A DNA stretch of 27,359 nucleotides from a virus (IMGVR_UViG_3300042520_003262:1-27359), one strand, 5' to 3'; shown: positions 15,082-22,263, counted from the stretch's first letter. Numbers and translations: made by a program. Notes: a model not told the origin generated them from the letters alone.

Positions 15082-17130
15082 TTAAAAATCCATATCTATT
15101 TCTATTGTAAATAATTTAGTGTTATTCTTTTTAATTGGGTTATTTAATTTTGAAACCGCAACTAAATTGTTATTATCATCATAAACACCTGCTTCTGTAA
15201 CAAAAACATTATCACCATCTTCAAATGTTGGATTATTTGAGGTATTGTATTGTGAAAATCCTAAACTTTGTGATATTTTTGTTTTATAAACATTTGCTTT
15301 TATACTAGTATTTACATTACCTAATAAAATACTTTCTTCTCCAAAACCTAAACCTGATGTATATGATGGTGAAGTTGGTAGTGGACCTATAAAACTTTCA
15401 ATATTATAAGTTGAACCTGCATCGTATTCAGTTTTTGTAATTCTGTATGTTTGGGTTAATGCTGATACTGGCATATTATAATTACCATTCCAATCAGCGT
15501 ATCCTGCTAAATTAGCAGTATAATCAATTAATTTCCAAGCATCAGGAGATGGTTTTGCATTATATGGCACTATTTGTGCTAAAATATAAAGATTATTTAC
15601 ATTAAATCCTGTTCCATCAGAACTTGGAAGATAATTTTCCATAAATATAAGGTCAGATTGTTCAAAACTAAATAAAATATTTCTATCTGTTGTTGAACTT
15701 TGGTCAAAATATTTTATATATCCACAATGAATACCACCTCTAAAACCAAAACTTCTATTTGTATGGTAATTTTGTGTTGTTAAAATATATGTCAATGCAA
15801 GATATTGAGTTGGTGACCCTATAAATTTTGGTAATAATAAATTATTTGCTGAAATCTCTGCTGCGGTTGCATTAACATTTTGCCATTTTGGTAATGGTAG
15901 TGTATGTGACCTATCACTTTTTAATGCTAAAGCATTTACAATTTCTTCGTCTTCAATTACAGCAATTCTTAAATCATTAAACACTTTACCAACAATATTT
16001 AAAGATGTTGTTTCAACCAAATCATAAAATTCGGTTGTGAAACCTGTCAAAGTAGTTGGTAGATTTTGTTTTGTCATTGCTGATAAAACAATACCCATTG
16101 TTCTAGTTTTTTTACCATGATACATAATTGTTGGTAGAGTTAATTTAAATGTGTTATTTAAAAATCCCTCACCATAATAATTTGAAATGGAGTTATTGGT
16201 ATAGTGTATAATACCTAACTGTTGTATATTTGATTTTGATGTTTGACCTTGAATGTATTCTTTAAAACCTGTGAAGACTGCATTGTCATAATATTGTGCT
16301 TCATAGCCATTTGTCACACCTGCTGGTGTTTGATTATAAGCAATGGTAAAGTTCCATACTGAAACATCATCGTTTGAACCAATGTTACAGGTTGAATCAA
16401 AAGCTAAAGTATTATAATTCCAATAAGAAACTGTAGTACCTGTACTATAATAATTATCAACTGCATTATTTGGTGGATAAACGTAAACCAAACTTTCTAC
16501 CGCCCCACCTTGAGCATTAAAATTTGGTAGTGGTCTATCAACTTCAATATTAATACCATTGACTGAAATAACTTTATACCAAAGAAATGGTCTTGGATAT
16601 GCTTCACCAATTACCCCTGTTAAAGCAGTAAAAGATAATAGTTTTGGATTTCTCCAATCAACTAAAAGCATTGTTCCTGCTGTAATATTTGTTGCAGATG
16701 CTACTTTAAGTATTGTAGAACCTGTAACACCCGTAATTAAAGCAGTTGTTATTCCTAAAACATAGGTTGAAGAAGTAAGTGCTGTAAATCCTGCTGAAGT
16801 TGAGCCTGTAAAAAATCCTCTTTGTTTTGCAGTATTTGTTATAAGACGAATAGTTGGACTTATTTGAACAATATCAGTTTTTGTATCTATAGATGTTTCT
16901 GATATTGGTAAAGGATATTTTATATTTGGATTAGCATCTTTAGGTCGCATCATCACAAAGTCAGTACCTTCAATAATTGCACTATTATCTCTTAGAAAAT
17001 TATAGTCCATTTCTGAATCACCAAATTCAATTTTCTTGAATGTTAAACTACCTGAAGCAAGTAATAATCTACCTGTATTTGTTAGTTTGCTATTTATTAC
17101 AACTGCATCACTTTTTTGTATAAAACTCAT
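15082..17130 (-). CDS. Large baseplate/fibre protein heading the adhesin series
   Basis: This 682-aa protein is the first gene of the unit. Its N-terminus (MSFIQKSDAVVINSKLTNTG, then FKKIEFGDSEMDYNF to 45) is a diverged copy of the module of the three following genes, with GDSEMDY where they have LHDNDVNY. The body (about 60-620) is Thr/Ser/Asn/Tyr-rich and beta-like. The C-terminus (VFVTEAGVYDDNNNLVAVSK, then LNNPIKKNNTKLFTIEID) matches the C-terminus of the 479-aa protein. It thus carries both modules found separately downstream and may be the parent or hub fibre of the group. A baseplate-attached fibre is the best guess; no enzymatic motif was seen. A symmetrical promoter-like site lies just upstream. 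Confidence 0.6.
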   Translation of the reverse strand: MSFIQKSDAVVINSKLTNTGRLLLASGSLTFKKIEFGDSEMDYNFLRDNSAIIEGTDFVMMRPKDANPNIKYPLPISETSIDTKTDIVQISPTIRLITNTAKQRGFFTGSTSAGFTALTSSTYVLGITTALITGVTGSTILKVASATNITAGTMLLVDWRNPKLLSFTALTGVIGEAYPRPFLWYKVISVNGINIEVDRPLPNFNAQGGAVESLVYVYPPNNAVDNYYSTGTTVSYWNYNTLAFDSTCNIGSNDDVSVWNFTIAYNQTPAGVTNGYEAQYYDNAVFTGFKEYIQGQTSKSNIQQLGIIHYTNNSISNYYGEGFLNNTFKLTLPTIMYHGKKTRTMGIVLSAMTKQNLPTTLTGFTTEFYDLVETTSLNIVGKVFNDLRIAVIEDEEIVNALALKSDRSHTLPLPKWQNVNATAAEISANNLLLPKFIGSPTQYLALTYILTTQNYHTNRSFGFRGGIHCGYIKYFDQSSTTDRNILFSFEQSDLIFMENYLPSSDGTGFNVNNLYILAQIVPYNAKPSPDAWKLIDYTANLAGYADWNGNYNMPVSALTQTYRITKTEYDAGSTYNIESFIGPLPTSPSYTSGLGFGEESILLGNVNTSIKANVYKTKISQSLGFSQYNTSNNPTFEDGDNVFVTEAGVYDDNNNLVAVSKLNNPIKKNNTKLFTIEIDMDF

Positions 17131-17137
17131 TAGAATA

Positions 17138-17145
17138 CTATTTAT
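17138..17145 (+). promoter_or_regulatory. CTATTTAT late-promoter candidate for the 114-aa gene
   Basis: CTATTTAT begins 25 bases before the ATG at 17163. Together with the minus-strand element at 17147-17154 it forms the near-perfect palindrome ACTATTTA-TAT-TAAATAGT, so one short site could serve both directions. Confidence 0.55.
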
Positions 17146-17146
17146 A

Positions 17147-17154
17147 TTAAATAG
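17147..17154 (-). promoter_or_regulatory. CTATTTAA promoter half-site for the 682-aa gene
   Basis: The minus strand reads CTATTTAA, one base from the common element, beginning 24 bases before the ATG at 17130. It faces the plus-strand element across one base, so the two candidate promoters would produce transcripts with overlapping 5' ends. Confidence 0.5.
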
Positions 17155-17162
17155 TTAGGATT

Positions 17163-17507
17163 ATGTTTAGTTCATTGTTAGAAAACCCATTGGTTAAAAC
17201 TTTATACAAAGTTTTTTTTGATTTATTTAGAGATAGTAATTCTAAAAAATACTCATTAAGTAGGTTTTTGGCTGCTATTTTATTTGTAATGGTTGTATGG
17301 TTTCATGTAAAAGCCATTCAAATAATGTTTGAAAAAAAAGAAGTTGACCACGCATTATTGTTAGAAGATTTTGCATTTATAAGTGCAATAATTTTTCAAA
17401 AAAATTATATTAACAGAAATAATGTAGAAATAGGTCTTCTAAGTGGTATTGAACCAACTGTGGAAGACCCTAATGTTACATCAGTACAAGAACAACAACT
17501 AAACTAA
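17163..17507 (+). CDS. Small membrane protein, possible holin
   Basis: This is a 114-aa protein. One clear membrane segment lies at about 35-56 (FLAAILFVMVVWFHVKAIQI), preceded by a basic, amphipathic N-terminus. A weaker hydrophobic stretch at about 64-80 contains Glu68/Asp69. The C-terminal 30 residues are polar and acidic. Size and topology would suit a holin or another lysis or superinfection membrane protein, but no family signature was recognised and no endolysin gene is adjacent. It is alone on the plus strand between two minus-strand blocks with its own CTATTTAT element, and its last nine bases overlap the 3' end of the glycosyltransferase gene. Confidence 0.6.
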   Translation: MFSSLLENPLVKTLYKVFFDLFRDSNSKKYSLSRFLAAILFVMVVWFHVKAIQIMFEKKEVDHALLLEDFAFISAIIFQKNYINRNNVEIGLLSGIEPTVEDPNVTSVQEQQLN

Positions 17508-18902
17508 TTCAAGTTGGTTTTCCTTTACAAGACTTCTATAAAAGTCTGCTCTTATTTTTGATAAAACATCAATATCATATCTTTTACAAGCAAGTTCATA
17601 TGCTGCTTCGCCCATATCTTTTACATGATTTGGATTATTAATACAATATTTAATCTTTTTATACCAATCCTTATATTGTCTATCGGGATTTACATATAAA
17701 ATGTTCTTTCCATCAACCCAATCTTTATCATGATTATAAATTGGAACATCAGAAGCAATTACAGGAACTTTATGGAATGCCGCCTCAATTACTTTAAGAT
17801 TTGATTTGGCAAACTGATAGCGATTATCAGAATTATCATCCATTACACCTTTACCATATACTTTAATTGGTGCAAGTGCAACATCACCATGTCTATAATT
17901 TGCTGCAAATTTATAAAGACCTTGAGTTTTATGTCTAAAATAGTTTTGTTCGGATTGTTTTTCATAAACAGCATCTAAATCAAACTTCATCAAGAAATCA
18001 TGGTAATCTTTATCTTTAATTAACTTATAATTACCTGTAAAAATCTCTTCATATCTTGTCCAAACTGTTTCTTGTGGTTTAATTGGTTGTGTATTTTCTG
18101 TTAAAACATTACCATTATATTTTTGAACAAGTTCTCTTGGTACTTCAGGAGTATTAATAATATCAAAATTATTTGAAACAAGTTTTTTATAAAGTTGTTC
18201 ATTAAAAATACCCATTGCTTGAATTTCTTTAATAAAATCCTCATTTATACTATAGTTTGTGGTTGTTCCTCTAAGGTCAAATCCTGAAAGGTGAATTTGA
18301 AATTTATTTGCAACTGATACATCATCAACTAACTTTTCAATACTATCTTTTAGGAGAGAAACATCTTGTAAGTGAGAAGAACCTGCAAGATAAAGAATTC
18401 TTAATTTATCATAACTACATTTATCATCAGATGGTGTCCATTCTTTTAGGTTTCTATTAACACCATTTGGAATAATAAGAATATTTTTATTATATTTTTG
18501 AATATAGTTTGCATATACTGAAGTTGTGGTTGAAACACCATCAACAATTTTAAGATTACCAACAATTTTATCTTTTAGATTATCTTTCTTAACTGCGTGA
18601 TAAAGAGGGTGTTCTTTTGAAACTTCCCAATAATCATCAATGTCAAGTATTACTTTAATTCCAAAAGAATGAAGTTTATCTACCAAGAATGGCATTTGAG
18701 CAAAATCACAAAGAGTTCTATGACCGTGAATAATATCATATTGTTTTAAAAAGGCATCATCATTCCAATCGGGATTTTTGATATAATCAATTTCAAATTC
18801 ATCATCATATAGTTTTGAAAGAGAAATGGCAGGTTGTTCAGAACGATAGAAGTTTACACCATGAACATCTTGGTTTGTTATCAAAATTTTTGGTTTTCTC
18901 AT
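17499..18902 (-). CDS. GT4-type (GT-B fold) glycosyltransferase
   Basis: This is a 467-aa protein. The N-terminal half has Rossmann-like strands (KILITNQ at 5-11, VILDIDDYWE at 84-93) and the GT4 hinge phrase ILIIPNGVN (141-149). The C-terminal half ends with SNLKVIEAAFHKVPVIASDV (about 367-386), matching the sugar-nucleotide-binding 'K-x-x-E-(A/G)-x-A-x-x-x-P-V-I-A-S' motif, with E373 as a key Glu. It should transfer a sugar from a nucleotide donor. An insertion of about 100 residues in the middle (about 205-310) is unusual. The acceptor is unknown: host surface glycan, phage structural protein, or DNA. It lies between the gp25-like gene and the membrane protein, inside the tail region. No CTATTTAT element precedes it; the 38-base gap to gp25 is only A/T-rich. 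The stop is TAG. Confidence 0.8.
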   Translation of the reverse strand: MRKPKILITNQDVHGVNFYRSEQPAISLSKLYDDEFEIDYIKNPDWNDDAFLKQYDIIHGHRTLCDFAQMPFLVDKLHSFGIKVILDIDDYWEVSKEHPLYHAVKKDNLKDKIVGNLKIVDGVSTTTSVYANYIQKYNKNILIIPNGVNRNLKEWTPSDDKCSYDKLRILYLAGSSHLQDVSLLKDSIEKLVDDVSVANKFQIHLSGFDLRGTTTNYSINEDFIKEIQAMGIFNEQLYKKLVSNNFDIINTPEVPRELVQKYNGNVLTENTQPIKPQETVWTRYEEIFTGNYKLIKDKDYHDFLMKFDLDAVYEKQSEQNYFRHKTQGLYKFAANYRHGDVALAPIKVYGKGVMDDNSDNRYQFAKSNLKVIEAAFHKVPVIASDVPIYNHDKDWVDGKNILYVNPDRQYKDWYKKIKYCINNPNHVKDMGEAAYELACKRYDIDVLSKIRADFYRSLVKENQLELV

Positions 18903-18940
18903 ATTTTATAATATTTAAAATAAAATACGATAAAATATTT

Positions 18941-19333
18941 TTATCCAAAAACCAATGTTATATCATCAAGTAAAGTATTGAAAAGATTAGTATAAGTAAA
19001 GATAATATTTATAGTTAATTTATTAACTTCTTCAGATTGGTCAATAATTATTTCTTGTATTTTTACATTTCTAAAATACTTTTCAACATCAGCTTTTAGT
19101 GATGTTTTAATTGAGTTTGCAGTTACACTATCATTCTTTTCAAATAAGAATTCGTGAAGTCTTGTTCCAAAATCAGGGTCATACCATCTTTCTCCCTTTT
19201 TGGTGTTTAAGAAAAAATATAAAGAGGAACGGACATCATCAACTGTTGTTGTATTCATTGCCAACAACTTTCCATTCTGTGTATCATCTTTAAATGGAAA
19301 TTTAATTGATATTGTCTTGTTATTATTTGCCAT
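18941..19333 (-). CDS. T4 gp25-like baseplate wedge protein
   Basis: This 130-aa protein belongs to the gp25/TssE/phage W family, which starts sheath polymerisation at the baseplate inner ring. The diagnostic block GERWYDPDFGTRLHEFLFE is at 47-65 ('G-E-R-x-x-x-P-x-F-G-x-x-L-x-x-x-L-F-E'), preceded by SSLYFFLNTKK and followed by a mixed alpha/beta C-terminus. T4 gp25 is about 132 aa, so the protein is full length. Its ATG overlaps the TAA of the upstream ParB-domain gene (TAATG), implying translational coupling and a common promoter at 20226-20233. Confidence 0.88.
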   Translation of the reverse strand: MANNNKTISIKFPFKDDTQNGKLLAMNTTTVDDVRSSLYFFLNTKKGERWYDPDFGTRLHEFLFEKNDSVTANSIKTSLKADVEKYFRNVKIQEIIIDQSEEVNKLTINIIFTYTNLFNTLLDDITLVFG

Positions 19334-20211
19334 TATGTAATGATTAACATTATTTTATCACCAAAATTGATTCCATCATATCCTGCTCTTTTTGCAAATC
19401 CATTTAATCTATTCTTAATGAAATGAGCATATACTTGATTTACATCTGATGCCATTTTTTTAATCATTGTAGGGTCTTTTTCAAAACTAGGGTCAAGTGT
19501 ATACATACCCGATAAATAAAATGGTTCATGAAGTTCCATCTCTTCGGCAGGTATATGCAAAACTTTATCAAAAAGAATTTCATATTCTTTATCATATCCT
19601 TTATCCTTTGTAAATGACATAATAAAACCTGAAGTATTACCCTTATCAAAAGGTCTTACTGAATATAGAGTACAAACTTTATTCTGAACATCATCAAAGG
19701 TTAATTTGTCTTCTAATTGCTCTTGTTCTTGCTCTTTATCCTTTCCTAAGTATTTTGCATCATCAACTACATCAACACTTTTAATTTCATTTTCAATAGG
19801 GTCTGAAATATTAATTGTGCTTGGGTTTGAAATACTATATTCTTTTTTAAACTCAATTCTATCTTGAATTTTATTTAAAATTCTAGAAGCATCTTTTGAA
19901 TTTAGAAATATTTTATAACATTCTACCTTGTCAATATCAGGTCTTGATTGATAAACATAACTCCTATGGTGACCATCTAATATATTATTATTGGCATCAA
20001 CCCAAGTCTGAGGTAAATATCCATCATTATCAATAACACTATTAATATCATCAATTTTTGACTTCATAACCTTTTTTTGTAAAGGTTTCAAATAACTTGG
20101 TTCTACCATTACTTTTTTAACAATGATACCACTATCTTTCAGTTCTTGAAGGATTTCACTAACATTTTCTTCCTTTATTTGAGGTAACCACATTTCTGAC
20201 ACAGTACTCAT
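19333..20211 (-). CDS. ParB/Srx-domain protein with unassigned C-terminal domain
   Basis: The 292-aa form begins at MSTVSEMW. A longer frame from 20247 would start upstream of the CTATTTAT element at 20226-20233, so the internal ATG is preferred. Residues about 31-110 form a ParB-like domain: VMVEPSYLKPLQ, then YLPQTWVDANNNILDGHHRS (65-84), with the family's 'D-G-x-H-R' motif at 79-83. A charged linker (about 120-175, with an E/Q-rich KDKEQEQEQLEDK) leads to a second domain (about 178-292) with LYSVRPFD, TSGFIMSF, YEILFDKVLHIPAEEMEL and AGYDGINFGD. That order faintly recalls phage ADP-ribosyltransferase-like domains, but the ExE glutamates are not evident, so no call is made. It is cotranscribed with gp25. 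Confidence 0.65.
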   Translation of the reverse strand: MSTVSEMWLPQIKEENVSEILQELKDSGIIVKKVMVEPSYLKPLQKKVMKSKIDDINSVIDNDGYLPQTWVDANNNILDGHHRSYVYQSRPDIDKVECYKIFLNSKDASRILNKIQDRIEFKKEYSISNPSTINISDPIENEIKSVDVVDDAKYLGKDKEQEQEQLEDKLTFDDVQNKVCTLYSVRPFDKGNTSGFIMSFTKDKGYDKEYEILFDKVLHIPAEEMELHEPFYLSGMYTLDPSFEKDPTMIKKMASDVNQVYAHFIKNRLNGFAKRAGYDGINFGDKIMLIIT

Positions 20212-20225
20212 GAATGTTTTTTTTA

Positions 20226-20233
20226 ATAAATAG
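20226..20233 (-). promoter_or_regulatory. CTATTTAT late-promoter candidate for ParB-domain gene and gp25
   Basis: CTATTTATTAAAA on the minus strand begins 22 bases before the ATG at 20211. The opposite-strand copy begins at 20249, so the two divergent units are driven from within about 30 bases. Confidence 0.6.
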
Positions 20234-20248
20234 TAAATACAAATCATA

Positions 20249-20256
20249 CTATTTAT
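20249..20256 (+). promoter_or_regulatory. CTATTTAT late-promoter candidate for the chaperone unit
   Basis: CTATTTATATAAAA begins 25 bases before the ATG at 20274. This placement supports that ATG over the upstream in-frame ATG at 20214, which lies before the element. Confidence 0.6.
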
Positions 20257-20273
20257 ATAAAATTTTATTATCT

Positions 20274-21059
20274 ATGGAAAATATGTCAAATGTTAAATCT
20301 AAGCTAGATAGCTTATTACCTAAAGTCGTATCGGATTATGTAGAATTGCCATCGCAAGGTGTATTCTATGAAAGCGGTATTGATAAACTTATGGTGGAGT
20401 ATATGACTGCATCAGATGAACAATATCTTTTATCTGAAAACTATATTAAGAATGGTACAGGTATTGAATTGTTAGCAAAAAATAAAATCAAAGACCCTGA
20501 ATTTAACGGTTCAATGGATGTTTTTGATTTACTTACAGGTGATTTAGATGCTGTTCTTCTATTTTTAAGAAGATTTGCATATGGAGAAGAATATCCTGTT
20601 CAAGTTCGTGATACCAATGGTGAGTCATATGAAACAACGATTGATTTATCCACAATTAAATACAAAGAAATAGTTAAACCAAATCAAAACATGCTTTATG
20701 AATTTGATTTGCCAATTTGTAAACATAAAGTTGAGTTTAAACTTCTAACTTATGGTGATAAAAAGAAATTAGACCAAAGATTAGAAAAAATTTCAAAATA
20801 TAAGAACGAATCTTCAATCTTTGAAATGCAAGAAAGAATTATTGCACAGCTTCAAACAATTGCAGGTGAATCAGACAGACAGTTTATTGACAAATTCGTT
20901 AAACTTATGCCACCAAAGGATTCATTAGAACTAAGGAGATACATTTTAAGTGTAGAGCCAGGATTAGATTACGATTATGAATTTGAAGGGAAATTCACAG
21001 GGGACTTTTTTCGTCAGACCATTGCCTTCGGTTTGGAGTTTTTTTATCCAAGAAAGTAA
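20274..21059 (+). CDS. T4 gp26-like baseplate hub/tail assembly chaperone
   Basis: The chosen 261-aa form starts at MENMSNVKSK. A frame from 20214 adds 20 residues upstream of the promoter element and is rejected. The protein fits the T4 gp26-type family (Pfam T4_baseplate): ELPSQGVFYESG (24-35; family 'L-P-S-x-G-x-x-Y'), VEYMTASDEQYLLSENYIKNG (split about 41-61), then DVFDLLTGDLDAVLLFLRRF and AYGEEYPVQV, the 'D-x-x-x-L-x-x-L-R' helix and 'Y-G-x-x-Y' turn. In T4 these proteins help build the hub and tape-measure complex. The tape measure lies two genes downstream, as expected. The frame ends at TAA 21057-21059 in the middle of what looks like continuous helical sequence that resumes in the +1 frame (next entry). 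Confidence 0.75.
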   Translation: MENMSNVKSKLDSLLPKVVSDYVELPSQGVFYESGIDKLMVEYMTASDEQYLLSENYIKNGTGIELLAKNKIKDPEFNGSMDVFDLLTGDLDAVLLFLRRFAYGEEYPVQVRDTNGESYETTIDLSTIKYKEIVKPNQNMLYEFDLPICKHKVEFKLLTYGDKKKLDQRLEKISKYKNESSIFEMQERIIAQLQTIAGESDRQFIDKFVKLMPPKDSLELRRYILSVEPGLDYDYEFEGKFTGDFFRQTIAFGLEFFYPRK

Positions 21060-21237
21060 ATACGAAGAACTAATCGCTGAAGAAGTTAATTTTCTTGTTG
21101 AAAATAACTACTCATATTATGATGTAATGTATTTAATACCTGTTTATCTTCGTAAAAAGATAATACAAATTATATACGAGCGAAATCAGAAAATGTTAGC
21201 CGAAAAGCAAAGAGCATCAGGTTATCAAAATGTTTAA
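20977..21237 (+). CDS. Trans-frame C-terminal extension of the gp26-like chaperone
   Basis: This frame is open from 20968 to 21237, in the +1 (or -2) frame relative to the chaperone. Its first about 25 codons overlap the end of the chaperone and read as a shadow. From SKYEELIAEEVNFLVENNYS onward it is a convincing helical protein (about 60 residues, ending QRASGYQNV) with no start codon near the chaperone stop. The ATG at 20977 lies 83 bases inside the upstream gene without a leader. The layout resembles lambda G/GT-type tail chaperones, in which a minor fraction is extended by ribosomal frameshifting, and Mu, which uses -2. The fusion would be about 320 aa. A true point frameshift (mutation or assembly error) is the alternative. 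Confidence 0.6.
   Translation: MNLKGNSQGTFFVRPLPSVWSFFIQESKYEELIAEEVNFLVENNYSYYDVMYLIPVYLRKKIIQIIYERNQKMLAEKQRASGYQNV
21039..21045 (+). other. Candidate frameshift slippery site (T7)
   Basis: Seven T occur just 11 bases before the chaperone stop, read in frame as GAG-TTT-TTT-TAT. A +1 or -2 slip of tRNA-Phe here moves into the open frame and joins GLEFF directly to IQESKYEEL. A T6 run at 21006-21011 is a second possible site, but using it would insert a less protein-like stretch. Confidence 0.5.
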
Positions 21238-21240
21238 TAT

Positions 21241-21248
21241 CTATTTAT
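21241..21248 (+). promoter_or_regulatory. CTATTTAT late-promoter candidate for the 332-aa gene
   Basis: CTATTTATAATAAAA begins 19 bases before the ATG at 21260 and three bases after the stop of the chaperone extension. It matches 14 bases of the element at 6261-6274. Confidence 0.6.
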
Positions 21249-21259
21249 AATAAAAATAT

Positions 21260-22258
21260 ATGAAGATATTAAATTATAAATATCTAAATGAAGCTATATT
21301 ACCATCATTAGGTAAAGCAGGTGCGGTAACAAATATTCCTCAAAAAAATGTGGATGCTCTTGTTGGTTTGAACTTGAAAAATTCAACAACTATGGGCGAT
21401 GCTGCTGTTGTTAGTTCATATAGATTAATTGGGTTAGAATTTTATGAGAAACAATCTTATAATAATTTTTTAACAGGTGCAATTCTTCAAAATGGTGTTC
21501 GTGTTGAAAATAAAATGTCATATAATTTTTTTACTTATTATGAAAATGACGATTGTTATCTTTATCCATTTACAGGTGTTGATGTACCAAGATTTGGTTC
21601 AAGTACTATTAAAACATATATTAAATTAAACTTATTTAAAAAGGCAAACCCAAATCAACCTGAAGATATTAAGATTTATTTTGATGATTTTAAAGAAAGT
21701 AGGACTATCAATAATGAATATAATACTAAAAATTATTCTTTAGAAATATTATCAAATTTTGATGAAATTAATAGAGAAAATAAAATTACAGATGAGGGGG
21801 TATTAAATCTACGAAATTATGCAGCAACAGACCCATCACAAACAAATTATTATTTGAGTTTTATTATGGTTAGTGAACCTGTTAGTGTTATTAACAACAG
21901 AGATATAACTAACAATGTTTTTTATAATATAGATTTTTATCCACCTAGAACTGTACCTCAAAATCAACCTACAAATGCTAATACTATTATTAATAATTTT
22001 AATATTGCATTTAGTGGTAGACAATTAAGATTATTACAAGAAACAAATACTAGTAGTTCTCCATTAGGAACAAATGCACCACAAGGTTTTGCTCAGTCTT
22101 ATCCTTATGTTACAATATTTACAAAACCAACTGGTAATATTCCCTATAATATTTATACAATAAGAAAACTTTTAACATATAAAGGGCAGGCAAGAACAGA
22201 TTGTTATATTGGTACAAACAATAATGAATTTATTCAATGTGAATTAGAATTTAATTAA
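21260..22258 (+). CDS. Hypothetical tail protein between chaperone and tape measure
   Basis: This 332-aa protein is not recognised. It has no signal peptide or membrane segment. It is rich in Asn, Tyr, Phe and Thr, with many short hydrophobic strands, consistent with a beta-sandwich virion protein. A Thr/Asn/Pro-rich stretch (about 232-265) may be a loop or linker. Having its own CTATTTAT element immediately before the tape measure suggests high late expression. In T4 the position between gp26 and gp29 is taken by hub proteins (gp51, gp27, gp28), so a hub or tail-tube-initiator role is possible on position alone. The gap to the tape measure start is five bases. Confidence 0.6.
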   Translation: MKILNYKYLNEAILPSLGKAGAVTNIPQKNVDALVGLNLKNSTTMGDAAVVSSYRLIGLEFYEKQSYNNFLTGAILQNGVRVENKMSYNFFTYYENDDCYLYPFTGVDVPRFGSSTIKTYIKLNLFKKANPNQPEDIKIYFDDFKESRTINNEYNTKNYSLEILSNFDEINRENKITDEGVLNLRNYAATDPSQTNYYLSFIMVSEPVSVINNRDITNNVFYNIDFYPPRTVPQNQPTNANTIINNFNIAFSGRQLRLLQETNTSSSPLGTNAPQGFAQSYPYVTIFTKPTGNIPYNIYTIRKLLTYKGQARTDCYIGTNNNEFIQCELEFN

Positions 22259-22263
22259 TTGTT

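Noticed and set aside
15082-17130. RSFGFRGG in the 682-aa protein as a C-type lectin variable region of a diversity-generating retroelement
   Set aside because: It is not near the C-terminus, there is no reverse transcriptase or template repeat in the window, and no adenine-rich repeated copy was seen.
17496-17516. CAACT/AGTTG inverted repeat at the convergent ends of the membrane-protein and glycosyltransferase genes, as terminator
   Set aside because: Only five pairs with an 11-base loop; too weak to call compared with the 6688-6720 stem.
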